Below, piece after piece: positions 38,196 to 48,567 of a DNA stretch of 64,000 bases. Source of the stretch: Guillardia theta CCMP2712 (Eukaryota > Cryptophyceae > Pyrenomonadales > Geminigeraceae); the NCBI RefSeq assembly GCF_000315625.1, contig NW_005434639.1, forward strand, positions 285,726 to 349,725, written 5' to 3'. The notes under the pieces are model-generated. The model searched no databases. It was given only the letters and a program-made list of their open reading frames with translations, and had not been told where the DNA came from. Every line of letters begins with the position of its first letter. Position 1 is the first letter of the stretch. Made by a program: the position numbers and the translations under genes.

Positions 38196-39300
38196 GGAGG
38201 AAGCGCGGTGCCGGGGAGGAGGAAGCGGGGGATAGAAGGAGTTGTAGAATGATGAAGAGGAGGAATAGGGGGAGGAGGAACGGGACGAGAGAAGGAGTAA
38301 TAGCAGCTCCTGGGGTACTGTCGGGGTTGGGGAAGAAAGGAGGTTTGGATTTTGAGAGAGGATGGCGACACTTCATATGAATTGAGGTAGAAATGCCACT
38401 GAAGCAGACGCAGGTACCGAGGAGGAGGGGGAGGAACAGGAGTAAGTGGTGGGGGTGTTGAGGACGATGATTTCTCTGATTCTGATTGATATCAATGATG
38501 ACAACACTTATCTCTCTCTTCCTATGAGACGGCACCTCCTTCATTTACGCTTTCTCAACACGATGTGCAATGATGGCAAAACTTCTCGGAGAGAGCGATG
38601 GATCAAACAGAGGCACCTTCCGCAAACGTCAGCAGACCGTCACCTCCTCTCCCTCCCCCTCTCCCTCCCCCTCTCCCTCTCCCTCTCCCTCCCCCTCCCC
38701 CTCCTCCTCTTACAATCGCCGCACGAGTCTCTTGATCCTCTTCCTGTAGGAAGCACAACCGATCGATCAACACCATGCTCTCGATGCATCTGATGCGTTC
38801 GATGAATACCAAAACCACCAACTCCATCATAACCAATGTCATCGTCAACACAACAACAAGAACAATAACAACAACAGAAACAATAACAATAACCATAACT
38901 TAATCAATATCTCATCATCATCACAACCACCACCAACTTCATCTTCATGATTATCTTTGTCGTCATCATAATCGGCATTATATGTGTCTTCTCATCAATA
39001 CTATCATCACCGTCACCACCACCATCACGCTACCTTGCAAGAATAGCTCTTAATGCACCCAGCCTTCGAAATTCATGCAATCTGTTCACAGAAACAAATA
39101 CGATGATCAGATACTTGTAGGTGAGATGTTTCATTCGTGATGCTCTGAGAACTCATGAGAATGCAAACCTGGCAAGGCAATTGGCGTAACATTCCTCTAT
39201 TTCAAGTTTGCTTAACTGCAACCAAGGTCAACAATGTGAACAAGGTCAACAATCACAGTCCATACGCTTGAGGGATCAATATCTAGACGAGAAAGAGCTC
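38196..39300. other. Convergent intergenic, low complexity
   Basis: No exon recognised. 38640-38712 is a CCCTCC/CCTCTC pyrimidine tract, 38840-38900 an AACAAC/AATAAC tract, and 38905-39030 is ATC/CAT-rich. A last exon of the METTL25-like gene could still be hidden near 39040-39300. Confidence 0.5.
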
Positions 39301-42116
39301 TCATGCAGTAGTCCTGCACAACAACTCACAACACTGATCTCCGTCGCCTCCCATCCTGTTCCTCCTCATCTCCTCCTCTCCCACCTCGAAATCTTTGCTC
39401 TTCGATGCTATTTTACCCACTACAACCTGCTCTTCAATCATATCATCGCAGTACAGGAAAAAGCGAACTTTGTCGTGTTGGAGATGCGCAGGAGCCAAAG
39501 CTTTAAGTTTTTGAATCCAAAGAACCTGAGGAGAAGTGAAACCAGGCAGAAAAAGCCTCTGAAGGGGGCCGAATGGACGACAAGGGAGAGGACAGGAAAG
39601 ACGATGTTTCAAGGAGCTGAGCTCGCATATAAGAGCTATGAGATCGACAAGATCAAGGGAGATGATGTAGCATGGAGATGTCAGACAGAAGTAGAGGAAG
39701 AAACCTGAAACGCAGCTCGAAACATGTTGTTCACCTCCGAATCGTGCAAAGGACCATGTGGCACTCGCTGGGAGAAAAGTGAGGATGAATCGCAAGGATC
39801 AACGAGACAGAGGCATTGAAGACTCGTATACAAACAAGTGGTTTTCGTGCAACAAGTCGACCTGATTGGTGTTTGCTGCGAGGTTAAAGACGTTTCTTCC
39901 AAGAACTGCTCTCATCTCTCCTCCCTCCTCCTTCACTCTCTACAACCAGCGTCAGCCGAGGAGATACTTGAGCAAAACTCAACCTCAACATGTTCACGAA
40001 CGAATGAGCTGAGAGGAAAACCAAAGTCTTGTCCCGGTTCGTTGAGAGCTTGTGGATGATCAGCAGATGAATGAGGACAATACGGGAGGTAGCAATACCC
40101 GAGTCTTCATCTTCCGGCGGTCTGTAGCGCTGAAAGGGGAGAGCAGGACCAGGAGCTGAGAAGAGCTTGCAAGACTAACAAAACTTACCTCCGAGAGAAG
40201 GTTGTAACAGCAACCAACTGTGCAAAGACACTTGACGTTTCTCCACTTAAGGAACGCCCGGAGAGCTGAGAAAGAGAATCATGTCCGAGAACAGACTGGA
40301 GGATGCGGGGAGATAGAGAGAAAGGTGGAGACGAAGAACAAATGATGTGAAAACGAACAGAAGAGGACCAGGGGGAGAGAAAGCAGGGAGGGAGGGAGGG
40401 AGGGAGAGAGAGAGGGGGGAGAGAGGAGGGGGGGGGGAGAGAGAGAGGGGAGAGGGCAAGAGCAAAGGCGAAGGGAAGGAAGGAATTCAGTGAGAAGGAG
40501 AAATAAGACAATCCATTGCGTGGGAGAATGAATGGAGTACTATCTCAATGAGATTTGACCTGTGCTCGCAAGGTCTCCGCAAGTGTGAAGCCCTACAAGC
40601 ATCAATTTGTCGTCTTCCTGTCCAATGAAGGCCCTCGGTAAGCATGGCAACCACCACGAACCTCTCTATCAGTCACGTTGAAATTTTGTCCAGACTTGTC
40701 GCCCAGGAAGGTCAGGAAACTGTCTGCATCCTGGAGTATCAAACCGATCAGTAATGGATCACTTGGGGGTCAGGAAGCAGAGGAGGACGAGGCTCATCGA
40801 TCAGGGAAGAAGCGAATATGCCTGACACAAGCTTTCGGCATATGTGTTTCGACAGAAGAAGTGGAAGCTTGAGAGGGAGGGGCTCGCAAGCATCAATGTG
40901 GGAGGGAAAGAGAACGAGAGGCTGAGGTGAGGAATCTGGAGGAGAAGGAAAATCAGTCGAAGAGGGTCTTCTTGTATTACCTCCAACTGCATTCTTCCTG
41001 TTACTGGAATAAAGATTCCTCGGTCCCCATTCTTCTTCTGTTCCGATCCTGCGACTTTCCCCTCCTCTTCCTCCTCTCTTTGCCTCCGCCCCGTCAGTCT
41101 TGTAACCAAAGATTGTCTCTTGAGGGCACCTGTAGCATGCTCACGAGTGCTCGGAACTTTGCTCCTTACCGTTGGTGTTGACTGCAGACGCGTCGATGCC
41201 TAGTACCTTCAGTCCGCATCCTATCGCTAGAGCCTCGCTGAGATAACCCTGAAGAGATGTGAGAAAGAAGAAGGGAGGAGAAGAGTAGGGAATGAGACGA
41301 GGAGGAGGGGAGGGAAGGGAAGAGAGAGTGGAGAGGAGTTGGGAAAGGGAGAGAAGAACTGTACAGGAGGGGGAGATGAAGATCAGGAGTTTAAGAGGTG
41401 ATATTCTGTACCTTTCCACTACCGAGATCAATGGTCCAAGAGATTTCAAACTGCCGAGCCTTTGCTGAGAACAAGGAAGAACAGCAGAAGAGAACATTCA
41501 CCTGACTTGCAAGTTTCGTGACCACAAGTGACAAGACCTCGACCTGCTCGCTCATCACTTGCTCTTCAGCTGCTTGCAGCTCAACGTTACCTCATGTGCC
41601 TTCTTCTCTGACATCGCAATCAGTGGGAGCTTGCAACGAAGCATCTCTGCCGCATTGACCGCGTTCTTGCGATCAAGATCCAACGTGTAAGATGATCGCA
41701 CGAACTCTCTCAAACTTGCGCTCTTCCACTTCTTGTCAAGCTCTCCTGTGGAGAGATTTGATACCTCCTCCTCCTGCAGCTCCTCAAGCTCCTCCCTCCA
41801 GTCCGCAGGCAACGATCCCCACAAGTCCTTGGAGAAGATGTCGACCATGCTGGAGCCAGCAAGCTTGGAGTTGTCGAACACAAACTTGCAGAGGTCCTTG
41901 CAGTGCTGCGAAGTCTCCTCCTTCGTCCGATGAAACTGATCAATAACGCCAGCTAAGTTGAAGTTTCTGATCTTCTCTTCGAGATTTTCAAGGTCGCCCC
42001 AGCCCTGCATTGAACATGGCTGAGCCCCAGTAAAGAGGAAGAGGACGATGACGAGGAGGATCAAGATAAGATGCAGGAGTAGAAGGAGCAGGAGCAGGAG
42101 CAGGAGTAGAAGGAGT

Positions 42117-42172
<56 letters not shown>

Positions 42173-42349
42173 CATCACCTTGAGCTCCCGCAGAAGTTCA
42201 TTGCTGTCAACCTGACGTGGTTTGAGTGGAGGACGAGGACACGTGGGGCTCACCTTTGCCAATCGCTTCCTCCCCCTTCCCTTCCTTGAGCTTTCAGCTC
42301 CACTTTTCCCTTCCGCGTTCAGCGTGCCTGAGCCAGGTTCCCCCTCCAT
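39301..42349 (-). CDS. METTL25/RRNAD1-like methyltransferase
   Basis: Start set at the ATG at 42349. Exons 42349-42254, 42211-42179, 42004-41591, 41543-41502, 41450-41412, 41248-41170, 41129-40981, 40730-40662, 40617-40560 and 40217-40189 join in phase. Family signatures: IFSKDLWGSLPADW and SLREFV in the N-terminal region, KKAHEVEVLS, the SAM-binding motif WTIDLGSGKGYLSEALA with LKVLGIDAS, LVGLHTCGDLAST, VGCCYNLLSE and FGFPLSSF. These are METTL25-type proteins, thought to be SAM-dependent RNA methyltransferases of unsettled substrate. Further exons follow (RVPHGPLHDSEVNNMFRAAF, WIQKLKALAPAHLQHDKVRF), but the joins between 40189 and 39800 and the last exon are uncertain; the stop at 39301 is provisional. 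Introns carry purine and (GCTCCT)n tracts. Confidence 0.82.
40380..40460. repeat. Purine tract
   Basis: GGGAGGGAGGGAGGGAGG followed by AG and G runs, within the 342-nt intron between the LHTCGDL and GCCYNLL exons of the METTL25-like gene. Confidence 0.9.
42076..42175. repeat. (GGAGCA)n intronic microsatellite
   Basis: GGAGCA/GGAGTA hexamers in the second intron of the METTL25-like gene. On the minus strand they read as an unbroken poly-Leu ORF, which is an artefact since the donor GTGATG (42178) and acceptor AATGCAG (42005) remove it. Confidence 0.9.
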
Positions 42350-42649
42350 CCTGTGCAGGTCTGATCCCAGATTCTCGGGTTGAGCGCCTTTCCTCCCCTT
42401 GTTACTCGCAGCTCTGGCTCGCTTCCTGCTTGTTCCCTGGCGCCTTGACCCTCCCTCACGCCTTCTCCTCACGCCTTCTCCTCACGCCTTCTCCTCTCGC
42501 CTTCTCTCCCCCTCTCTCTCCCTCTAAAAACTTTGTGGAACGAGACCTTTGCTGCCCCCAAGAACTCGCTAGAAACTTGAGTCTCTCTGCTGGTGTCTTC
42601 TTATTCGTCTCTGAGGTGAGCTCACGTTTATTGTACAGATAGCAAGCCT

Positions 42650-43768
42650 CTACTCCATTCCTGCCTCCTCCCCGTCCATGCCTGCTTCCATAGAACCTCC
42701 AGGCCCGAGGCTGCCCTTGTCGTCCTTGGGGTTCGTCCCAGTTCCCGCAGCTTTGCAGGTCTGTGCAGCTGTCAGCACTGGCAGGCCACACGGCAGCTCT
42801 TGCAGCCTCATGAATGCATCGCAAACCTGCCATGCCGAAGCGTAGGAATGGCCGTGGATGGCACGCAAGTGAGACCTGTCATTCAGAGTCATGACAGGAA
42901 ATGCAGAAACAGAAAGAGCAGGAAACGAGGCAGAGGAGGAGAGAGATGTAGGAAACGGCAAAGAAAGTGAGCCAGTAGCAAGATAAATCCTACCTGAGGT
43001 TGAAGTCCAACGAGAACGATTTGCCGCATCCTTCGACAGGGCATTTGAACGGTCGTTCACCTGCGAAGAAATTTCTCACTTGCTGGAGGAAAAACAACCG
43101 CTCTTCCAACCTGTGTGAACAAGCATGTGCCGCTTCAACCTCGAGCTCTCGAAGAAGGACTTCGCACAGTTCGGCCAAGAGCACGTAAACCTTGAACAAT
43201 AAATCAATCCACCCACCGAGAAGAAGAGTTGTATCTAACAGCTTGCGTCCCTGGGCTAATGCAGCCTTGCGTTTCAACGCTTCTTGCGCTTCGGCAGAGG
43301 TGAAGCTTTCTTCTTTGGAGGAAAGCTACGCTCGAGAAGTCACAAAAACACAAGAACCTCTCTTCTTAGAACCTTTCGAGCTGTGTCGGTGACCCACTTC
43401 ATGATATGAATTTCCTGATTCACATGTTACAATCTCGCAAGTCATATACCCAAAGACATGGAAAGCAAAGGTAGCAAATTAGAGGGACAAACCTCTCCTC
43501 CTATCAGTTGGATGGGAACAGCTCGCCTAGCCCAATGCCTCGGCCTCTTCTTCGGGTCGAAAGTTGCGTTTGACATCTCGCCGTTCTCACCTGATCGGGA
43601 CAACAGTCGGGAAGAAGATTTCGAACAAGAGACATCGAATTCACCTTCGTCATTCTCCGCCAACGCTCCTTGTCCTGCTCCTGCTGTCTTGGAAACTTCG
43701 AGAAGGTCCTGGTTTGGCTCCAAAGCTTGTTCCGCAATATCCATCGACTGCACTGCTGCTAACGGCAA
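42650..43768 (-). CDS. YY1-like C2H2 zinc-finger protein
   Basis: Two tandem C2H2 fingers cross three exons. Exon 43190-43111 reads FTCSWPNCAKSFFESSRLK then RHMLVHT; exon 43060-42994 reads GERPFKCPVEGCGKSF then SLDFNLR; the next begins SHLRAIHGH. The wording ESSRLKRHxLVHTGExPF and GCGKxFSLDFNLRxH is characteristic of the middle fingers of YY1/REX1/Pho DNA-binding factors, where four fingers are usual. Here the third finger's sequence is replaced by a tail of about 70 residues ending GEEAGME at 42650, so at most two canonical fingers are seen. Upstream frames hold KKRPRHWARRAVPIQL, acidic stretches and ALKRKAALAQGRKLL. Junctions between 43190 and 43500 are not fully resolved. Probable sequence-specific transcription regulator. 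Confidence 0.7.
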
Positions 43769-43993
43769 GATTCAGCACGTGCAAGTCTGAGAAGCTTGTC
43801 CAACATGCAGTCAAGGGAGGGCTTGCTGTAAGCTTCACTTTCTTAGGTGTGGCTGAAATTTGAGCCGTCAGGGAGGAGCCAAGGCATCTAAGCTCAAACC
43901 AGTTGAGTTTCCTGACGTCGGTGGTTGGGTTCGTTTTGCCTTCACAGGGCGAGGATCGCCGGGGTTAAGGTGGTGGCCCTGAGACAGCAAATT

Positions 43994-44303
43994 TTAACGG
44001 ATGACAGCATGGCAAGATCTCTGTACCGCATCAAAGCAATATTGCGCTCCCTTCTTTGCACGCTTGCACCTCTCGCATCTCTTGGGCAGCTCAAAAGAAC
44101 CTGCAGAGCCAGAGGCTTCAATTTCATCCACCTGCCTCGTATAGCACATACCCTTTCCTCTGGACCCTTCGGGCATTCCCTCGCTTCCAGCAAAGCTCTG
44201 AGCGATTTGAGAGTCATCGTCCTCTGTTTCCTCAGCATCAGCGAGTGTATGCAACTTTTCGAAGTTCACCTCCCATTACAAGCGCTCCACTCATTGCCGC
44301 CAT
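43994..44303 (-). CDS. Possible 5' exon(s) of the YY1-like gene
   Basis: A minus-strand open stretch reads EKLHTLADAEETEDDDSQIA, an acidic segment, then CERCKRAKKGAQYCFDA before a good donor (GCG|GTACAG). An ATG at 44303 opens a short frame MAAMSGALVMGG just upstream, but the join is not clear. It could be the N-terminus of the zinc-finger gene or a separate small gene. Confidence 0.35.
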
Positions 44304-45026
44304 GACCTACGTAATGAAATAAAATGATTGAAGTTAGCCGAAATATTTTGATCAATATAGACCACTCGTTCTGTTTCTTGTCATTGTCCTCACTTGCTAT
44401 GTTGCCGTTGTTCTATCTATCCATCCCCTTCCATCCCTTCATTCTCTTACCTCCGATTCCCTCATACCTCTACTCAGTCATCCAAATTCAATGCACATTA
44501 AACCTTCTCCTCGTCATCGTTTGAGCTATGTCTCTCCCTCTCAGTTCCTCCTCTCCTTCCTACCTCTTATCTTGCCCCCTGCTCTCCCGCTCCTTCCCTT
44601 CCTCCTCGCTCCGCCTCCCTCCTCCCTTGCCATTCCCCCACTTCCCAGCCGCTCCATCCCTCTCCCCTCTCTTCTCAGCCATGAGTAAGGTTTTACTCAT
44701 CAGATGGTCTACTATGACAAGGGTAAACAAACGAGTTCCCCTCAGAGTATATGTACATAAACTGCGCGCGGCAATGAAGTTATCTTGGTATGTTCCAATC
44801 CCTATGGGCCGAGGCGAGTCCGTGAGTCACGGCCAGCCACGACTTGGTCACGACTGCCGCACTGTCACCCCGCACGGTGCGCGGCCCGGCCGGTCCGTCA
44901 CTGAACTTCCGCACGGCGGCCGCAGTGACGAGCCGCAAGGAGGCCCGAGACAATGCCAGGCTAAACACTGAATCATGATCGGGGACTCCGCTGCTGACCG
45001 TCTGATTCGCCGCAGGCTCGGTGAAT
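44304..45026. other. Intergenic with small GC-rich island
   Basis: 44390-44690 is pyrimidine-rich without a supported ORF. 44810-44960 is a GC-rich island with GCGGCCCGGCCGGTCC, AACTTCCGC and repeated CACTG/CAGTG words. Confidence 0.5.
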
Positions 45027-46857
45027 CTATCCCCTGAGCATCAATAGCGTCGCCATCCCAGCCACCGCCGCTCCCAGTATCAGACTGTATCCTGCCCCGT
45101 ACCCCCTGCAAGGCTGTCAGACACACAGTTGTATCTAGCCACATTCATAGTCATAGACTTACGTCGCTGAGCTGAAGTAGACCATGATGCTCGGAGGCAG
45201 ACACCTTTCAGACAGCCCGACATTGACGTCGTACTCGTTTAGCCTGCAAAGCCCCTGCATGGTCATTTCCACACCCGACTCTCGCGTGCAAGAGAGTCTC
45301 TGACCGGCTCCAGACTTGATCCAACTGCATCAGATCTGCCAGTCGATATCATGTTCAAGCGGCTACTTTGCCGAGACCTGAGGGTTTTCCCTCTCCTCTT
45401 AAGCCTCACCTGTAGCGATTTCGATGGTCGCTCGTACCGCCGTTGCACTCGACTTCGGCACCGCGACTTGACAGCCCAGGTCCTCGCCGCCTCCAGAAGG
45501 CAAGGGAGTCGTCGTGTACTCTGCGCATCATCGTCAGCGTTAGCCCCGACGATGCCTTCTCTCCCTGTGGAGCTCCTCCAACCAGCATGTCACATCTCAT
45601 CCCTTACACACCTGCTGAGGTCCCTGTCGATCCAGCACTGGAAGTCTCTGGTGAAGGGGTAGTAGACTGGGTACCAGTTGCAAACTCAGGATTGGAAGGC
45701 GTTGATGATTGGTTTGTCTCCGACTGAAGGAGATGTCTCCCATGTCCAAGTACTACAGCAGGTCCTCTGCCCTCTCCCCGCCCAGCCTTCACGCTCCTCG
45801 TCGACCCGGCCGACAAGGATCCTGAGACCCCTGATGCCGACGTCACCGACACCGCAGACCTGGGCACACTCCCCACGCCAGACAGCGTGTCTGTGATGCG
45901 TGTCTGCGATGCTTGGAAGTCGCTCTGTGACACGGGAAACTCAAGTATGAAGCTGATGTTGACCGGCTCGTTGGACGTGTACGACGGACAGAGATCTTCG
46001 TTACAAGACATGTACAGACAGTCATTGTCGTTCCCGGGCGTGTAATACACGAGGTCAGAGGTGTTGGGCTTGTTCGTACAGAGAGTACAGTAGGAGTTGG
46101 TCCCCTCTGTACATGGAATCCTGCCGCCGGCAACGTCAAAGCCACGGCGTATCAAACCACCTCGCTGCTTACCTGTATTGCCCTACAGGACATGGATCAC
46201 TGGAGCAAGGACGACAATCCGACCCGAAGCGAAAGTAGCCTGTATTGCAACTCGGCACTACCTGCCCATGCTGCAGTGCATAGATAGGGACGATATAGTA
46301 CGGGCGGATACGGGAGCGTGGACGGGGGGAGTTGTACCATGAAGGTGCCTTGGCCGTGAAAGTAGCGCCGTTGTAGTATGTACGAGTCGTGGACGAGCTC
46401 TTCTGCGTGAAGGTGCCTCTCGGAGACACTGACTTGGAGCCCACCACCACCGCGCTGTATGCGAGCCTGCTCAGAGGTCACCTTCAGACGACTGCACATT
46501 ACAAGATTCACACCCAGCCGAGCCATAATAGTATGTCTTGGAGAAGCTTGACTTGCCCCAGCCACTTGAGGACTTCCCTGAGGTGCTGGAGGAGGACCCA
46601 GAGCTGCTGGAAGACTTGCCGGAGCTGCTGGAGGAGGATCCAGAGCCCGAAGACTTTCCTCCACTCTTCCGTAGTTCAGAACCTTTCAGTAGCGTTTGAT
46701 GGGCATCCTTGAGGTGTTCGACATGCTCCCATATTCGGCGAGAAGAAGCTTCTGATATCAGAGATGGAGCTGCTGCCTTCTCTTGGCTCCTCTGGGCTCC
46801 TACGAAGACCTCACAGGCCATCATCATGGCCCATAAACTTAACAGTCTGATCATCAT
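45027..46857 (-). CDS. Ser-rich/Cys-rich surface protein with C-terminal TM
   Basis: The first exon begins at 46857 with a signal peptide (MIRLLSLWAMMMACEVFVGA), then a Ser/Gly/Lys tract (about 50 residues) and a Tyr-rich, Cys-containing part (TYYYGSAGCESCN). Further exons give TYYNGATFTAKAPSWYNS, CNTGYFRFGSDCRPCSSDPC, GRIPCTEGTNSYCTLC, DCLYMSCNEDLCPSY and a beta-rich domain (VNISFILEFPVSQSDF). The last ones read VAVPKSSATAVRATIEIAT, LNEYDVNVGLSERC and a membrane helix SLILGAAVAGMATLLML before TAG at 45027-45029. It is a type I surface protein whose Cys-rich modules resemble TNFR/ephrin-like repeats only in spacing. Several joins in the middle (45300-45700) are provisional. Function unknown; adhesion or cell-coat role is inference. 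Confidence 0.6.
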
Positions 46858-47098
46858 CTCTATTATGGCTCCATTGCGGGTCTTCTTGTTCGTTGTCCCC
46901 CGGTTCGAAGTTTATTACTTACACCCCACCATCCATTATGACGGTCATTTGCCCTACCTTGTACCGGTCCATCTACCTAGACCCCCAAATTGCAAGTGAC
47001 TGAGCACCCGGTAGTATTTCATCCGGGCCCCCCCGGCCTCCGGACTCCGGGAGTCATTCATCCGGGCCGGGCCTCAGTCAGAAGTTTCGGACTGGACC

Positions 47099-47196
47099 GT
47101 TGCCAGTTCACGGTTGGCCGGAGGTTGAGCTCCAGGCCTACTAGGCTAGCAGCCGGCGCAGTAGCTCAGCGGCTGTTGCCAGTTCACGGGTTGGCC
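47099..47196. repeat. Direct repeat inside GC-rich island
   Basis: GTTGCCAGTTCACGG occurs at 47099-47113 and 47175-47189, each followed by TTGGCCG (the second after one extra G). It is the clearest internal repeat of the island family. Confidence 0.9.
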
Positions 47197-47693
47197 GCAG
47201 TGAGTCTCATGCCACTGGCCACGGGCCGTACTACTCAGGCTGAGGCCGCACGTCACCGAGTCACGTTGGCAACTTCGGCCGGCGGTTCAGTCACTGTAAA
47301 ATCATGGCTTGAGAGCACATCATGGCATTGCCATGATGATGACTGAGTGGCGGCGGCTGCGGGACCGTTTTAACTTCAAGGCCCAGAGGGGGGCCGGGAC
47401 CCGGGCCTTCAACTTGATGTTGCGCGGCCCCGGCGGCCAGGCCCGGGCCGCCAGTTCTGCCGACAGTCTGTTTGACTTTTTTTTTCCTTTCCAGTTCCGG
47501 CGATTCGGATCGCTCGGATGTCGGATGGCGAAATTTGGGGGGGTGGGGGTGGAGATTTGTACTGAGTCAGTTTCACTCAACGCTATTTATTTAGTTTGGC
47601 CGTTACTGTCCCAGTTTTACAAATTATTTAAATGCCATCACAATAATAAAAATTTTGAGCAGGAAAATTGTACTTCAAAGTTCAATCACTAAA

Positions 47694-47778
47694 AACGCAG
47701 AACTAACCAACCCCACCCTCTTTCCGACCTAGTCGCTGCATTCGAATGGTACTAACGCAGAACTATGAGAGGGTGGGG
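47694..47778. repeat. Nested direct and inverted repeats
   Basis: AACGCAGAACTA occurs at 47694-47705 and 47754-47765. CCCCACCCTCT (47711-47721) is the exact inverse of AGAGGGTGGGG (47768-47778). The arrangement is direct repeat, arm, spacer, direct repeat, inverse arm. Confidence 0.9.
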
Positions 47779-48567
47779 TCATATTATCTGTGAGGGGTAG
47801 GGGGTACTTTCATACTTTTGTTGGAACACGGAGTGGTCCACTATCAGCTTTTTTATTGGAATGACTTGGGGGAATTTGAAGACTCTGACTGTCGCGCAGA
47901 GCTTGTGCAAGCATGGAGGGTACCACACGGATATTGGTTCGAGAGAAGGAGGGGTGGACTTCGGACCGGAGATTGAGACAGAGGAGCTATGCTCAAGAGC
48001 ACAATGGGAGCAAGATGAGGATGCGGAGGAGGAGGAGGATGCGGAGGACGAGGACGAGGACGAGGACGATGATGATTAGACTCTAGAGAATCGAGAGCGA
48101 TGGAAGGAGGTCCATCAGCTGGAGCAGGAACAGTTAGGACGATGTAGATTGTGCGTTTGACCGATACACCCCTGCTGGATTTCGAGTGGTGTGAATGATC
48201 CCTGTTGAGAAGTATCGAAGATCTCTGAAGTACAAGATGGACGAGTTTGTTACTGAAGAGACGCCCATACTTCGTCTCATGGATAGTGTACGCTCTGCTT
48301 GCGAATTCAAAACCTGAATTGTGCTTTTGTATCTTCTGAATCGCTTGCAGGGCAGGTTCGTAAAGGCGACCAGGTCCGAAAGGAAGGCATCGAAATCCCA
48401 GAGAAGATTTTCTGAGACGGCCTCATCCGGAATCGTCCAATGAATCGGTCGTGAATGCGATCGGAAGGCCGGTGAATTGGATCCTACTGTGACTTAAACA
48501 TCCTTGTTGGTGGCTTCATCGTCCACTTCCTCTCGTTTCCCCAACACTCTCAGTAACGCAGAAAAGA

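Larger units (their letters stand above)
46858..48567. other. Intergenic: GC island, inverted repeat, short acidic ORF
   Basis: 46980-47560 is a GC-rich island (see repeat entry). 47690-47780 has a 60-bp direct repeat and an 11-bp inverted repeat. 47861-48079 is an open frame MTWGNLKTLTVAQSLCKHGG ending in an Asp/Glu tail; it lacks splice or family support and may be chance or an exon. The rest shows nothing. Confidence 0.5.

Noticed and set aside
39208-39708. 166-residue plus-strand ORF
   Set aside because: It is antisense to the last recognisable exons of the METTL25-like gene and has no domain.
42080-42175. Poly-Leu hydrophobic segment
   Set aside because: It is an intronic GGAGCA microsatellite; donor and acceptor on either side remove it and restore METTL25-like sequence.
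47160-47230. tRNA-like GTAGCTCAGCGG word
   Set aside because: No acceptor stem, anticodon arm or proper T-loop can be built around it; it belongs to the GC-rich island.
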